A DNA stretch of 64,000 bases from Cryptomeria japonica (Eukaryota > Streptophyta > Pinopsida > Cupressales > Cupressaceae), in the NCBI RefSeq assembly GCF_030272615.1, contig NC_081410.1:503306942-503370941 (forward strand). The letters are read 5' to 3'. Made by a program: the position numbers and the translations under genes. The stretch's first letter is position 1; every line of letters begins with the position of its first letter. The notes beneath the pieces were generated by a model. That model saw only the letters and a program-made list of their open reading frames with translations. It was not told the DNA's origin and ran no database searches. Of the stretch, positions 25,201 through 36,329 are shown in pieces.

Positions 25201-26330
25201 TTGGAAAAGCCCAATTTAAGTAGAACAACACACAACGCCCCCCATGCTACTCTATCATATGCTTTCATCATATCTAATTTGAGGATCATGGTCAAGATTC
25301 TTTGAGTAGAAATAGAATGTAGAACCTCATGCGCCACTATAGCTCCTTTTGTCGTCTCCCTTCCTAGAACAAAACCACCTTGTTCTAAAGAAATGATCCT
25401 AGGCAGAATTTTAGCCAACCTTAAAGAAATAGCCTTGGTAAAAATCTTGTACAAAGTATTACATAAAGCAATAGGGCAAAAATCAGCAAATGTCTTGGTA
25501 ACCTCTTTTTTAGGAATAATTGCAATCATTGTAGTATTAAGCTCTTTCAAAATAGACCTATTCCTTCTAGCTTCCTCAAGGGCCAATAAAACATCATTTC
25601 CCACAAAATCCCAACATTTCTGAAAAAATAAAGGAGTAAATCCATCCGGTCCCGGAGCCTTATCAGGGTTCATTGCAAAAACAACATTCTTAACTTCATC
25701 CAAAGAAAAAGGAGACATCAACATTTTATTATCTTCCAAAGATACCAAAGAAGGAATATTAGAAGAAATGTTATTATGAAGATCTCCATGCTCTGAAGAC
25801 AATAGTGACTTAAAAAACCTAACTGCCTCTAAGGCAATATCCTCCTGTTCTATTAAAAGTCTGCCATTTGGACACTCAATACAGGATATCCTATTTCTAC
25901 TTCTCTTAATTTTTGTTGAAGAGTGAAAAATTTTTGTATTTCTGTCACCATCTAAAAGCCAGATCTCCCTCGATTTATGTCTCCAATAGATTTCTTCTCT
26001 GGACAAAACTTCTTCAAGCTCTGCTTTTAGCAATTTTAGTTCATAGAAAACAAGAGGCACCATACCATGATGAATCACATGTGAATTAAGACATTCAATC
26101 ATATCTTGAATCCTTTGCTTTTCCTGAAAGATGTTCTTAAAATGCAATATATTCCATTCTCTAATATTAGATTTCAAAAATCTCAACTTCTTAGCAATCT
26201 GAAACATTCGGGATCTAGAGCAATAAGGAGCAGAACTCCACCATTTTTTGAGCAAAGGCAAGAAGGAAGAATCTCAAAACCACATAGGTTCAAATTTAAA
26301 AGGTGACTTAAAAGGAGCTTTATCTTCTAG
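22290..26330 (-). mobile_element. 5'-truncated L1-type LINE
   Basis: The minus strand encodes the RT, zinc-finger and RNase H parts of a plant L1-like ORF2, followed by a ~500 bp 3' UTR ending in an A-rich tail (T-rich on the plus strand at about 22280-22320, ending in a TTTTATC-type motif). Upstream of the RT, decayed codons reading FKSPFKFEPMWF resemble the linker after the AP endonuclease. The sequence stops resembling a LINE at about 26330, so the endonuclease and ORF1 are absent. Such 5' truncation is typical of target-primed reverse transcription. No clear target-site duplication was found. Confidence 0.85.
22791..26261 (-). pseudogene. LINE ORF2: reverse transcriptase, zf-RVT, RNase H
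   Basis: One reading frame of about 1156 codons is broken only by a TAG at 24864-24866. Order: an N-terminal linker; an RT domain with DKAPGPDGFTPLFFQ, a GLRQGDPLSP box and the catalytic FADD box (LFADDTLLL); the stop; then thumb/connection; a zf-RVT region with Cys/His residues (FCNKNLESSEHLFLHC); and a C-terminal RNase H with the acidic residues in NFDGASRGNPG, AEFFALSFGLD and IEGDSM. The TAG falls after FSG, where related proteins as I know them usually have Gln, so CAG-to-TAG is the simplest cause. An RNase H domain marks the plant L1 clade that acquired one. Apart from the stop, no frameshift is visible, so the copy is fairly young. Confidence 0.85.
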
Positions 26331-29300
26331 AATTGATAGACAAATATTTATTATATTTAGAACATATAAGAAGATATGAAACCCACAAAGATCATCTATT
26401 TTACACAACGTGAAATATGGTAGATTTTGATTCTAAAATAATCTTAAGATATTCCCATACAAAGACATGTGAAAAAGAGTTAATATAGATCTCAACAATC
26501 CCTTACTAGTCCTAATCATTTGAAAATATTATAACTATCTCTTTGCAAGATAACATAAATTTTCTCAAGCAATGTAGATAAAATTGGTAAGAACCTCTAA
26601 TGTAATGAGTATTGTCAACCTTTATCCACTTTGAAATACCTTAGTCTTGTCAACATGGCTTTGATGCCTCCTTATTTATGCTTTCTTAATTTATTTAAAT
26701 AAATTTAAATGGTCGTAGTCAAATTTTCTCATGAAATAAATGAAAGGTTTAAAAAATTACATTTTCTTTTATTTTAATGTTTTTTTAAATATTTCAACAC
26801 ATTTGTTAAAATATTATTTTCATTGTAAGTTTACCTTATTTGAATAAAATGCACATTACTATGATCTAATTAGTTAATAGGTAAATGAAAAAATATTTGG
26901 ATATATTGTTTCACAAAATATGATATTAATTAAGTAAAATCTATGATATTAATTTGACCTTGATTTTTTCTTTATAGAAAAGAAAGATAAATATTGCTAC
27001 AAAATTGATAGGATCATTTAGGTATTAATAACATAAGGAAATTAGAATTGGGTCTTCAAAAAAGGTGTCATTCTATGATAAAGTGATAAGTTTATGTCAA
27101 GATTGGCAAGATAAAAATTCCCCATGTAGTTGGCAATCTCTTTGTGCCTTTCTTGGGTGGTGGTTTTCTATTTTCTGGTCTTTTTGTATCTGTTGGTTTT
27201 CTAGTTTCTTTGTTGGCTTTCGAGTTGCCCTGCTGGGTTTTTGGTCTAAGCAGGGGATTTTTTGGCTGGCTGTGCATCCCCCATGTGCCCTAGGTGTCGC
27301 TATGCGGATATGTAATGGTACATGCCTATCTCGCTTTTATTAATCAAAACATAAGGAAACTTACATGGTATGATTTGAATTCTTTGCTAACATTTAATTG
27401 TGATAAAAAAATTAAGTTTTAGACTAACTATCAATCCATGTTGTTCACAATCTTACTAATTTTAACTCCCTATACATCTTTAAGAATTTTAACTTTGTTA
27501 CTTATCAACAAAATCAAAAGCTATACTAAAGATAATTTTTATTAAGATGCATTCAAGTAAACTATCCAACTGTTGTTTTATCATTAACAAGCATTTTAGA
27601 TATCATAATTTAAATATTATTGAATCAAAAATTAAATTCAAGTAATAAAATCAATAGAGCTCAAGAGTTTCAAGGTCATTATCATTCCAAAAAAATAAAA
27701 CTATTATGGATAAAATTTATCATTCAAATTATTCATGATAGATTGTGTTGGCATCTATGAAGGTCAATTTGATGTGTCATGATTCCACTTGTTTCTCCAA
27801 GAAGTATGATAACACATAAGAAAATGACATAAGATTAAAAATACAATTTGAAATCGAATTAAATTGAATTGTGATATCTATAAAATCATATTATGATCAA
27901 ATTTTATAAATAAAAGAGCCTTAGCATTCTTATAAGAACATAACATGTTAGTTCACAAATTTTACCAGAGATACAATGACCATAGCTAATTTACATAAAT
28001 TGACTAGAAGTAAATCATTGATGCAAGTACATTTTTAAGGCTAACCTTCCTAGTATTTATTTATTATTTAATTTTCAACAAAACATGACTTTAATAATGA
28101 ATAGCCTTTTTATTTAGTCTTTTATTAAATAAACAAAGTTGTTTGCAAGATTGCTTCTCTTTGGTTAATATGTGTATATTACTCACATATTCTTTGGAAG
28201 AGGCACATATGGCATGCCAACCCTTATGCTTCCATCATTGAGTTCCATCTATAGTGAGTGAAAAATTCTTTTAGAGAAGAATGGGTGAGAATGTACAATT
28301 AAAGCATCCACACTATCACCAAAACTATTCTTCACTAGATGCACCCCACAAAGCCATGGGGCAATGAAGTGATCATCTGACTTAGAAGAAGAAAGAGAAA
28401 TGGAAGACCACCATCTTCTAAGCCTAGAGAAAAGGAAGCTTCAAAAGATCAATTCTTGCAATGGGATGTAGTTGTGACTACTAATTAATCCGTTTGGAGA
28501 GGAGGAAAATTTTGAGACCGTGAGCATACAAATTCTTGGGCAACTATAAGAAGACTCTCATGTGGATATATAAAAGCCAAGGGACCATCATAACATGAAG
28601 TTGGTACATCTCATATTCAATAATACCAAAATCAAATATATTTCATATGTTCTAACATAAAAGATTTCTCATTCTATCATAAAATTATTTTTTTTATTAT
28701 ATTATTTTTAATGTGTTAATAAGATTTATATTTGTACAAAAATTCAATATATTAATGTGAACCCAATGTGAATGAATTCTAATTTCTAAATGGTATCAAT
28801 TTGTAATTGTAAAAAAAGATGGGTTCTATTTGTAATTTTTTTCAAAATATGTGATAAATTACATTTCTTTCTTAAATATTGAATTATTAGTGTTTACATA
28901 AGGAACTCAAATTGCAATATTATAGTACAAGGGTTACTTGAGTCATTTTGGGCATTTTTATATAAATTTTTGTTTTAATTATTTTTCTACTACTTTACCA
29001 TAATGATTGTAGTTGTTTCGAAAAAAAATATAAGTACATCAATGAGAACATTGGATAAATTGACATTCAAACTTAGAATCTACTTCTAGAACTTTGGTAA
29101 AATTTTCCACTATTGAGCGACTTGTCCTTTTATTATGGAAACTTTCAATTCTATCAAGAAGTGTATTTCAATTCCAACAAACCCTCTAAAATACATTCAT
29201 GGACATTTTCCACCATTGAAACGCTGGACTTTTCATTATAAAAACATGATATAATCTATTTCTATTAAATTTTAGATGGGATATAGTTTTAGCTATAATA

Positions 29301-29900
29301 CATGAATTTTAGTTCTAATTATTATATATTACTTTGAAATAAAAATTATTTTACCAATTTATATCTTATAAATAATGCATTCAACTACATATATTTTATA
29401 TAAATTTTTATGTAATTACAAATTTGATTATGAAAAAATAGTTTACCCTTTGAATCTATAGGCCCAACTATTAGTTTATATTGAGTTGTATTTTCTTACT
29501 TACATAATTTAATGAATATTATTTTCTTTTAAATTATTATATTTTATTTTTTTCATTGAGAGGTTTTCTAACAACTTCCATTGTTTTTACATCTTTTATT
29601 ACTAATAGAACAAATAAAGAAAATGAAGAAAATCACTTAAAACATAAACTCAATCTCATCCTTTTAAACATCACAAACCTTATATTGAACAAATTTATAA
29701 GAATAAAGTAAAAAGCCACTAGACATTTAATTAATATTTAGTAACAACATTCATATTCAATAAAAAGGCGTTTGTCACGAATAGGATAAGTACTGGCATT
29801 AAAAAGACACCTTGCAAAAGGTCTTTGTCACGAATAAGATGTTTATGTTTTCCTCTCTTTCCTGCATTCAAAATAGACCTTTGCAAATTCCATTCAGATT
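26331..29900. other. AT-rich intergenic stretch
   Basis: No gene is supported. Apart from the island at 27.07-27.35 kb (listed separately) this is AT-rich sequence with short random frames. At 29.77-29.92 kb two words (TTTGTCACGAATA and GATGTTTTCCTCTCTTT) are each repeated once, suggesting a small local duplication near the 3' end of the lectin gene. Confidence 0.5.
27065..27345 (+). mobile_element. LINE/SINE 3'-end-like fragment (uncertain)
   Basis: A T/G-rich island of clearly higher GC than its surroundings ends CTCGCTTTTATTAATCAAAAC. Its wording resembles 3' UTRs of plant non-LTR elements. It has an open frame of 92 codons, but this is Trp/Phe/Cys-rich and looks like translated UTR. Confidence 0.3.
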
Positions 29901-29917
29901 CGAGATGTTTTCCTCTC

Positions 29918-29923
29918 TTTATT
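29918..29923 (-). terminator. Candidate poly(A) signal
   Basis: AATAAA on the minus strand, about 75 nt downstream of the stop codon of the B-lectin/PAN gene, in an A/T-rich context. Confidence 0.4.
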
Positions 29924-29998
29924 GTTATGTGCATAAACTTACAAAAGCACAGGTAAATTGCTGGTTAACATTGAGATTGGCAGATTCTATATATATCC

Positions 29999-31447
29999 CT
30001 AGGCTGCCTCATCCTTGTTAAGATTCTTGTAAGGTAAGGCAGCCATAAATTTCTCTGACATGGCGATATAAATCTCCCTCTTCCCCTCCTGCAACTTACA
30101 ACCCCAAATGGCCATCACACAAGCCCCTAGTGCCGCCAATCCGCCCACCACAACTGCCAAACATCCTAATATCAACACAGCCTTACACTTTGAACTTCTA
30201 CATCTCGACCTTCTTTCATTATTAGTTGTGTTGAGGAATTTGATGAAAGCAACCTTATCTTGAGTGGGCTGCTGAACCAGAGTGGGCAGAGGGGCAGGCA
30301 CCTGGTAACACCGCTTCGAGTCATTGTAAAACAAAGCGGCGGAGCAGCCACACGTGCCGCCGCACAAATCCATGCAACCCTGTTCAGAGTCCACCCTAAC
30401 GAAAGGGGCAAACTCACTGTAAGGCAGATCCACGCCTGTTATTCTTACCAAAGCTGTGGTCTGTGAGCAAAAGAGTGCAGAATCCATGGCCTTCAAACAA
30501 CCGGCGGCGCCGCCAGCGGAGAGGCACGTGCAGCCGGTATCGCGACCACAGATAGCATACGGCCCACACGTGGAGGGCAGCTGGCATGGGGTCTCCAAAG
30601 CCTGGAAATCAACTTCCCAGAACCGCTTTTCATCACGCCAGTAATAAGCCCGTAGATTTCCGTCGGCCTCGAGCTTGAGTCGTCTTCTGACACGTAGCTT
30701 CTGGTGATACGTGTCAAGCGGATTGACGTCGACTAACTGAGATTCCGACTGGTACATGGCAATATATCCGTCGCTTTCCAGGCGGGCGTAAATTGGTCCT
30801 TTTTCCGGAATTATGAGCGCCTTCTCCTGCATCGCTTTTCTCCTCCAGTACACCTGCCCGGATTTCCACGTCAGCGCCATGCCCGCCGCCTCCATTTGCA
30901 GGGTATAATCTTCCCCCGCCGCCACCACCCTCATCGACGCCGTGAAATTTTGGGCCTCAAGCAGAGTATCTGTCGGATAATCGAAGCTCTGCCATTCCAC
31001 AGCCGCCTCCGTCTTCACTTGCAGATTTCCAGAATCTAAGAGCGCCACCACCGCCGGCGCCGGCGCCGCCTGTACGCGCCACACAGCGATTCCCCGCTCG
31101 TCTAGTAGAGCAACGCTACCGCTCGCATCTTGCATGAATTCGGAGTTTTCTCTCACAGTGTTAGTTGCGTTGGCGCTCCATACGATATCCGTTGCATTTA
31201 TTTTGGTTTCATCTTTTCCTAGCAGGAATGCAACAGAGAGAAGAAAATGATCTTTCTCGACTCTGTAAAATCCCAAGGCAAAATCTCCACTTGGACTGAG
31301 GAGAATCGGTTGAAATTGATCTTTTCCTGCTGGAGAAATGCTAAAGCCATTGGGCATCCGAGATTTATAATAGCACTCTACTTCTTCCGCTAAGCCGCAG
31401 AACACAGCCAGGGCTACCAATAGCCATTGATTCTTCATAATTTCCAT
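29999..31447 (-). CDS. Kinase-less B-lectin/PAN membrane protein (At5g03700-like)
   Basis: A 482-residue single-exon protein. Order: signal peptide (about 1-25), bulb-type lectin domain (about 40-165, with DSGNLQV and WQSFDYPTDTLL), S-locus-glycoprotein-like middle, EGF-like Cys cluster (288-317), PAN/apple domain (about 327-405, with the GCMDLCGGTCGCSAALF Cys pattern) and one transmembrane helix (about 423-449). A tail of roughly 30 residues follows and there is no kinase. Several N-glycosylation sequons (NAT, NFT, NDS, NTT) fit an exposed ectodomain. The architecture and length match Arabidopsis PAN domain-containing protein At5g03700, as I recall it. The likely role is cell-surface carbohydrate or ligand binding, perhaps as a co-receptor; this is inferred. 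ATGs at codons 1 and 4 are both plausible. The frame is intact and much more GC-rich than its surroundings. Confidence 0.9.
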   Translation of the reverse strand: MEIMKNQWLLVALAVFCGLAEEVECYYKSRMPNGFSISPAGKDQFQPILLSPSGDFALGFYRVEKDHFLLSVAFLLGKDETKINATDIVWSANATNTVRENSEFMQDASGSVALLDERGIAVWRVQAAPAPAVVALLDSGNLQVKTEAAVEWQSFDYPTDTLLEAQNFTASMRVVAAGEDYTLQMEAAGMALTWKSGQVYWRRKAMQEKALIIPEKGPIYARLESDGYIAMYQSESQLVDVNPLDTYHQKLRVRRRLKLEADGNLRAYYWRDEKRFWEVDFQALETPCQLPSTCGPYAICGRDTGCTCLSAGGAAGCLKAMDSALFCSQTTALVRITGVDLPYSEFAPFVRVDSEQGCMDLCGGTCGCSAALFYNDSKRCYQVPAPLPTLVQQPTQDKVAFIKFLNTTNNERRSRCRSSKCKAVLILGCLAVVVGGLAALGACVMAIWGCKLQEGKREIYIAMSEKFMAALPYKNLNKDEAA

Positions 31448-32616
31448 ATTCCAGTGCAGCTGTAAACCATCAAATCATCTCCTCTCTTTTCCTTTATTAC
31501 TGTCGTGTTTTGTCGCTTCGACAAGATGCTTTTTGGGTAATTTAAAAAAAAACACAGGGGAGCTAAAGTCCAAATAAGCAGTCAACGGGAGAGGTCCCGC
31601 CATTAAAGATATCTCAAGCGGCTGGTTTTCTCCGGTTTAGGCGAAGGATAGGGTTTACTTCTCCTTTAGAGCAACATTGAGTAGCTTGGTAGTTGTACCT
31701 GTAACTCATCCAACGTCAACCATATCGGTAAAGAATAATGGCAAATCCCACTATTACTAAAAGTCAACTACAATGCTACAAGTGATCGATTCTATAATGC
31801 TTTTTTTTATTGCAATTGGGCTTAGTTGTTAATTTTTAATAGAACATTGTTTTCAACTGAGCTCACTTTAGACGACCTCATTCATTGCATTCTCTTTATG
31901 GCCAACTGCGAGGACTTTCGCCTTGTACCACATGTTCCTTGCACTACAGGAGCTAAAACGTTTTTTTTTTTTAAATAATGTTTATGGTTCCATTTAAATA
32001 TAGTAGTTGACCTTTTGATTTAGTTAAAAAATCCACCATTGACACGTGTAAATGTGACTTTGTTAAGGCAAATATACATTTACTTTTCTTGTATGGTATT
32101 CATATTAAAATCAGTATGTGTAACAAAAGAGGTATAAGGGTTATCCAGATAGAAAAGTATATGTAAGTTAATGTGTTAATTAGGCATATGCTTTATTGTC
32201 TATATAATTTTATATTATAACTTTGAGATACATACAAAATTGTTTGAAACATTTGGAAAATCTATGTATTTCAAATTTGTTTATAGTTATTGAAGGAAAG
32301 ATTTATAATGTTTTTATTTGTGAATATAATGGAGTTGTTGATTCCCTTTGTTTGTAAGGAATGAGCTCGGAAAGAGTTTTTTGCTTGTTCATTTTTTTCA
32401 TTTTGACAAATTGAAATACCTTCCTCATGCTCATATACCTACATCTTATTCAATTATTTTATTGTTTTCAAATTAGTATCATTTTATGTATCAATTTTAC
32501 TCTCCTACAATTCCTTGCATATTTTGTATCTAAACAATATAGAGGTCATATATTGTCACCAATGCTTCTTTATGATTAAGGTTTTAGATAGTATTTTGTG
32601 CTAGGTAGAGACTTAA
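31448..32616. other. Upstream flank of the lectin gene and AT-rich spacer
   Basis: The first ~250 bp should hold the promoter of the minus-strand lectin gene; no certain TATA box was found. The rest is AT-rich without genes. It ends abruptly where copia sequence begins at about 32617. Confidence 0.45.
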
Positions 32617-34453
32617 AACAATATGAAATATTTATCACCATAATAACTTTGAACTTTCATAGGACCAAAAAGATCAGTGTGCACAAGATCTAAAATTCCC
32701 TTAGAAGTGTAGGACTTACTTGTAAAGCTTGATCTTGTCATCTTACCCATCTGGCATCCTCGACACATAGCATTCTCAGGTTTTTCCAAACTCGGTAGAC
32801 CTCTTACTCAGTGCTTCTTGCTTATTTTGATCAGATTATCAAAATTTACATGACAAAACCTTTTATGCCATAACTGATATCATCTATCTTTGCATACATA
32901 CACTTGTTCTGAGTTGAGTCAAGATGAAATGTATTACCTCTTGTTTGTGTCCTGGTAGCATCTAACTTTCTATGCTTATCATGAACTTTGACAACTCCTT
33001 TCTGAAATTCTATTCAGTAACCTGTATTGTTTAGTTGTGCTACACTCAACAAATTGTATTTCAATCCTTCAACCCAATAAACATCATTACATTTAGCATT
33101 GTCAAGAAGTGTTATGGATCCTTTACCTTTTACTGGACATGGTGCATCATTACCAAATCTTACATAACCTCCATCATAATCTTCTAACATAACAAACTTG
33201 TGTTTATCACCTGTCACGTGATGTGAGAATCCACTATCTATGATCCACGAATCATTAGTTTTTAAGTGAGATATTAGGGCTTTTTCTTCATACCTTTCTT
33301 CATCTGATCCATCTTTGATAGCCACATAAACTACTTTCTTTGTATCAGTTTCATCTGATTTATCATCATTGGATTCCTCATCGGCTATTAGGCATGACTT
33401 TCTATCTCTTCTTTTGAAGTCTCGGTATCCTCTGTATTGATTATTTTTCTGTCTGTCATCTCGGTAATCTCTCTTTTCAGTAGAATCTTTGTCAGGACAG
33501 TTAGAAGCCATATGTCCTATCTTATCATAATTGAAACATTTCAAAGGTAGTTTTCCTTTATACTTACCTTTGCCTCTCGGTAACCTTCTAGCTAATAGTG
33601 CTTCAAACTCTTCTTGCTTTCTGATTTCCTCATATAGTTTGTGTACTTATTCCATGTTCTTACGAAATTTTTCACTTGCTCCACTATGATTCCCTTTAGA
33701 ATACTTATACTTTCTATCATTGTAATCATTAGATTCATCAAGATGAAAAGAACTAAATACAGATTCAACTTTATTTACCGAAGACCCACTATTATCAAAA
33801 TTACTTAACTCAAATGCATGTAGCTTACCAATAGTAGCATCCAAAGAAACTGGCATATTGGGTACAGACCTCAATTCATTGATTGCAGAGAGTCGAATTG
33901 CATAAGCAAGTAGAAGGGTTCTCAATAACTTACTTGTGACATCCTTTTCTTCAATGGTTCCTCCCGCTCCTTTGATTTGATTGACAATCTCCTTTAGTCT
34001 TGTACTGTACTGGGTTATGTTCTCACCTTCATTCATCCTCATAGATTAAAGTTGTCATCTTACACTATCCACTTTTTTTTCTTTGAACATGTTCATCACC
34101 GCCATACACAGATATGAGCTTGTCCCACATTGCCTTGGCATCATTGCAGCCTTCTAGATCATTAAACTCTAAGTCAGTCAATGCAGATGTTATTTCAATC
34201 ATTGCTTGAATATGTTCTTGCTTTGTCTTTATCTCTTCCATTGTCTATGGATAGGTGCTAGGTGTAATGAAATCATTCTCTAGATAATATACAACATATT
34301 CTCCAACTCCTAATAGGTGTAGCTTCATCCTTTTCTACCATGTAGAGAAACTAGACTTGTTCAGCTTTGGTGCATCCCTCTTGTACATCTTTGGATCTTT
34401 GCCTTAAGTACCTTTAAACTTTTTCTTCCGGAGTCCAAAGCTCTGATACCAAT
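32617..34453 (-). pseudogene. Second, truncated copy of G internal region (gag-PR-IN start)
   Basis: Frames at 34042-33647 and 33544-33014 encode the capsid part, the CX2CX4HX4C knuckle (CFNYDKIGHMASNC, with the second Cys now Tyr) and the protease region with the DSGFSHHVTG motif. Near 33649 a Glu codon of the sister copy is TAA, splitting gag. Conversely, this copy keeps an Arg codon where the sister copy has TGA at about 39570. An integrase fragment runs to 32617, where similarity to the sister copy (38728) ends abruptly. Confidence 0.85.
34440..34451 (-). promoter_or_regulatory. Primer-binding site of the truncated G copy
   Basis: TGGTATCAGAGC on the minus strand, complementary to initiator tRNA-Met, 2 nt inside the LTR end at 34454. 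Confidence 0.85.
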
Positions 34454-35970
34454 TGATAGTTCTGATACTTAATGTAAGTACAGATGCCAAGCTAACAAGA
34501 TGAGAGGGGGGGGGGGTGAATCATACAAACTTAATCTTCCATAAAAACAACAGATTCAACCTCGGTAACATATACTTCAACAATATAACCAAAACTGCTA
34601 AACATGCAAACTCATAAGCATATAAACATCATAACACCAAATTTAACGTAGAAACCTAAATAGGGAAAAACCACTATGGGATTTCAGACCCACTAAGAAA
34701 TATACTCTTCTAGAGTATGCTTGGTTAAAAGAAAATCATGTTAAAGATTACAAACACATTGCTAGATGTGACCCAGTTAAGGGATTTACCTCAGATCTGT
34801 TAGGATCTTCACCTTGTTAGAAGTGACCTTGTTAAAGGGTTTCAAACACTCAATCAGAATGTCACCTTGCTAGAGGGTTTTACAAATAAGACAGTTAAGT
34901 CCACTCGATTAAGAGATTTTCTGTTACTTCCCAAAATAATAGTAATAAAAATCTATCTGCAACTTCACATCTAAAATGCTAAAGCAGATTCTTATTTGCT
35001 CAATACAATCTATTCATAAGACTTATCTTGTCCCTCTGTTGGGCTCTATACTCTGTTATTCAAACAGGTCTTCAAGCTTCTATGCTCGGTAATTACTATG
35101 TAGCATCCCTATGCTTGCACTTGCCCGCATACATTGTTTATCAACAGTTCCTTATTTATAAACAATTTGCTAACCGCTTAATCTCCTTGATCACATATCC
35201 CATGATCAATCATAGCCATTAGATCTTTAAACTTGACCAGGTTCAATGTATCCTTTGATCTGAAAACATTTTACCTCACCCTGGAACTTGTATACATTTC
35301 TTGGAACTTGTGCTAAGGTATTGCGGTTCAATCTGTGCTATAGATCTTTCTGCCGATTTTCCTTTGCCATAGATTCTTTAACAAACTTCATGCATGACAT
35401 ACCAATCATTTAATCAATTCCTTCTCATCAACTTCCTTCATTAAATAACTCTTTTAATCATTTAATGCATTCTGTTATAGCTTGGTTGCAACTCGGTAAA
35501 TACTAAACTTCACTTGGTAGACCTCCCGCCTTCATTAACCGATAGTGATAACCTTAGGGTTTACCGACTAGGTTCCTTAGGGTTTACCGACTAGGTTCTT
35601 TGCTTGGTAATATAGTATAGTATTAACCTTTCAATCAACAACATATGTAGGATATCAAAACAATCTAAACATCATGATCTCATCATTGTCTAACTCGGTA
35701 ATAGTTGCCCATTGAATAACTTATTCCTCCCCTTATTCATCACATTCTTTATGTGCCTTTTACCGACATCTTTATACTCACCAAATCATACTTTTTAAGA
35801 TATGGCAACATCATACTGAATTAGAAAATCAATTTCTTGACATCAATGACAAAATAATAATATTAAGACAGTAAACATCCTTAATCAGTTATATCCATAA
35901 TCATCAACAACCTTCTCAATATCCTAATTGAAATGCCAACAATCTCCCCTTGTCTGTTATAATGCCAACA
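34454..35970 (-). repeat. Middle (3') LTR of element G
   Basis: 1517 bp. The minus strand starts TGTTGGCATT and ends ACTATCA. It acts both as 3' LTR of the full internal region (polypurine tract AAAGGGGGAGAT at 35971-35982) and as 5' LTR of the truncated copy (primer-binding site at 34440). It carries the GGGTTTCCACGT-type box (34645-34672) and the C-run box (about 34503-34520). Its first ~29 nt repeat the sequence GGGGAGAT then TGTTGGCATT before the canonical start. Confidence 0.9.
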
Positions 35971-35982
35971 ATCTCCCCCTTT
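35971..35982 (-). other. Polypurine tract of element G
   Basis: AAAGGGGGAGAT directly precedes the LTR start. It is flanked by AATGCCAA upstream and TTGGCATT downstream, a perfect 8 bp inverted repeat. Confidence 0.85.
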
Positions 35983-36329
35983 GGCATTGATGGCAAAACC
36001 AATTGATTTGACCTAATTGATTCGGATTCCTATGAGATTTTGAAATGCTCTCCCCCTGTTATCAAACCTCTCCCCCATACAATAGTCTTCTCCCCCTTTG
36101 ACAACAATGCCAAAAAGTAAAGAACTAAAACATGATTTCTTTCGCTGAGAAGTGAATTCCTTGCTGTTATATGTCAACTTAGTCGCGGTCAGAGCATATG
36201 TCTTCAATTCCTGTTCCCTTTATTTGTTTCCTGCACACCTTTAGAAAACATCCTAAAGTGTGTAAATAAGCATCAATCCACACATAATATTCTGTAGATT
36301 CATCAAATCGATGCTTTCACCGAACTCTG

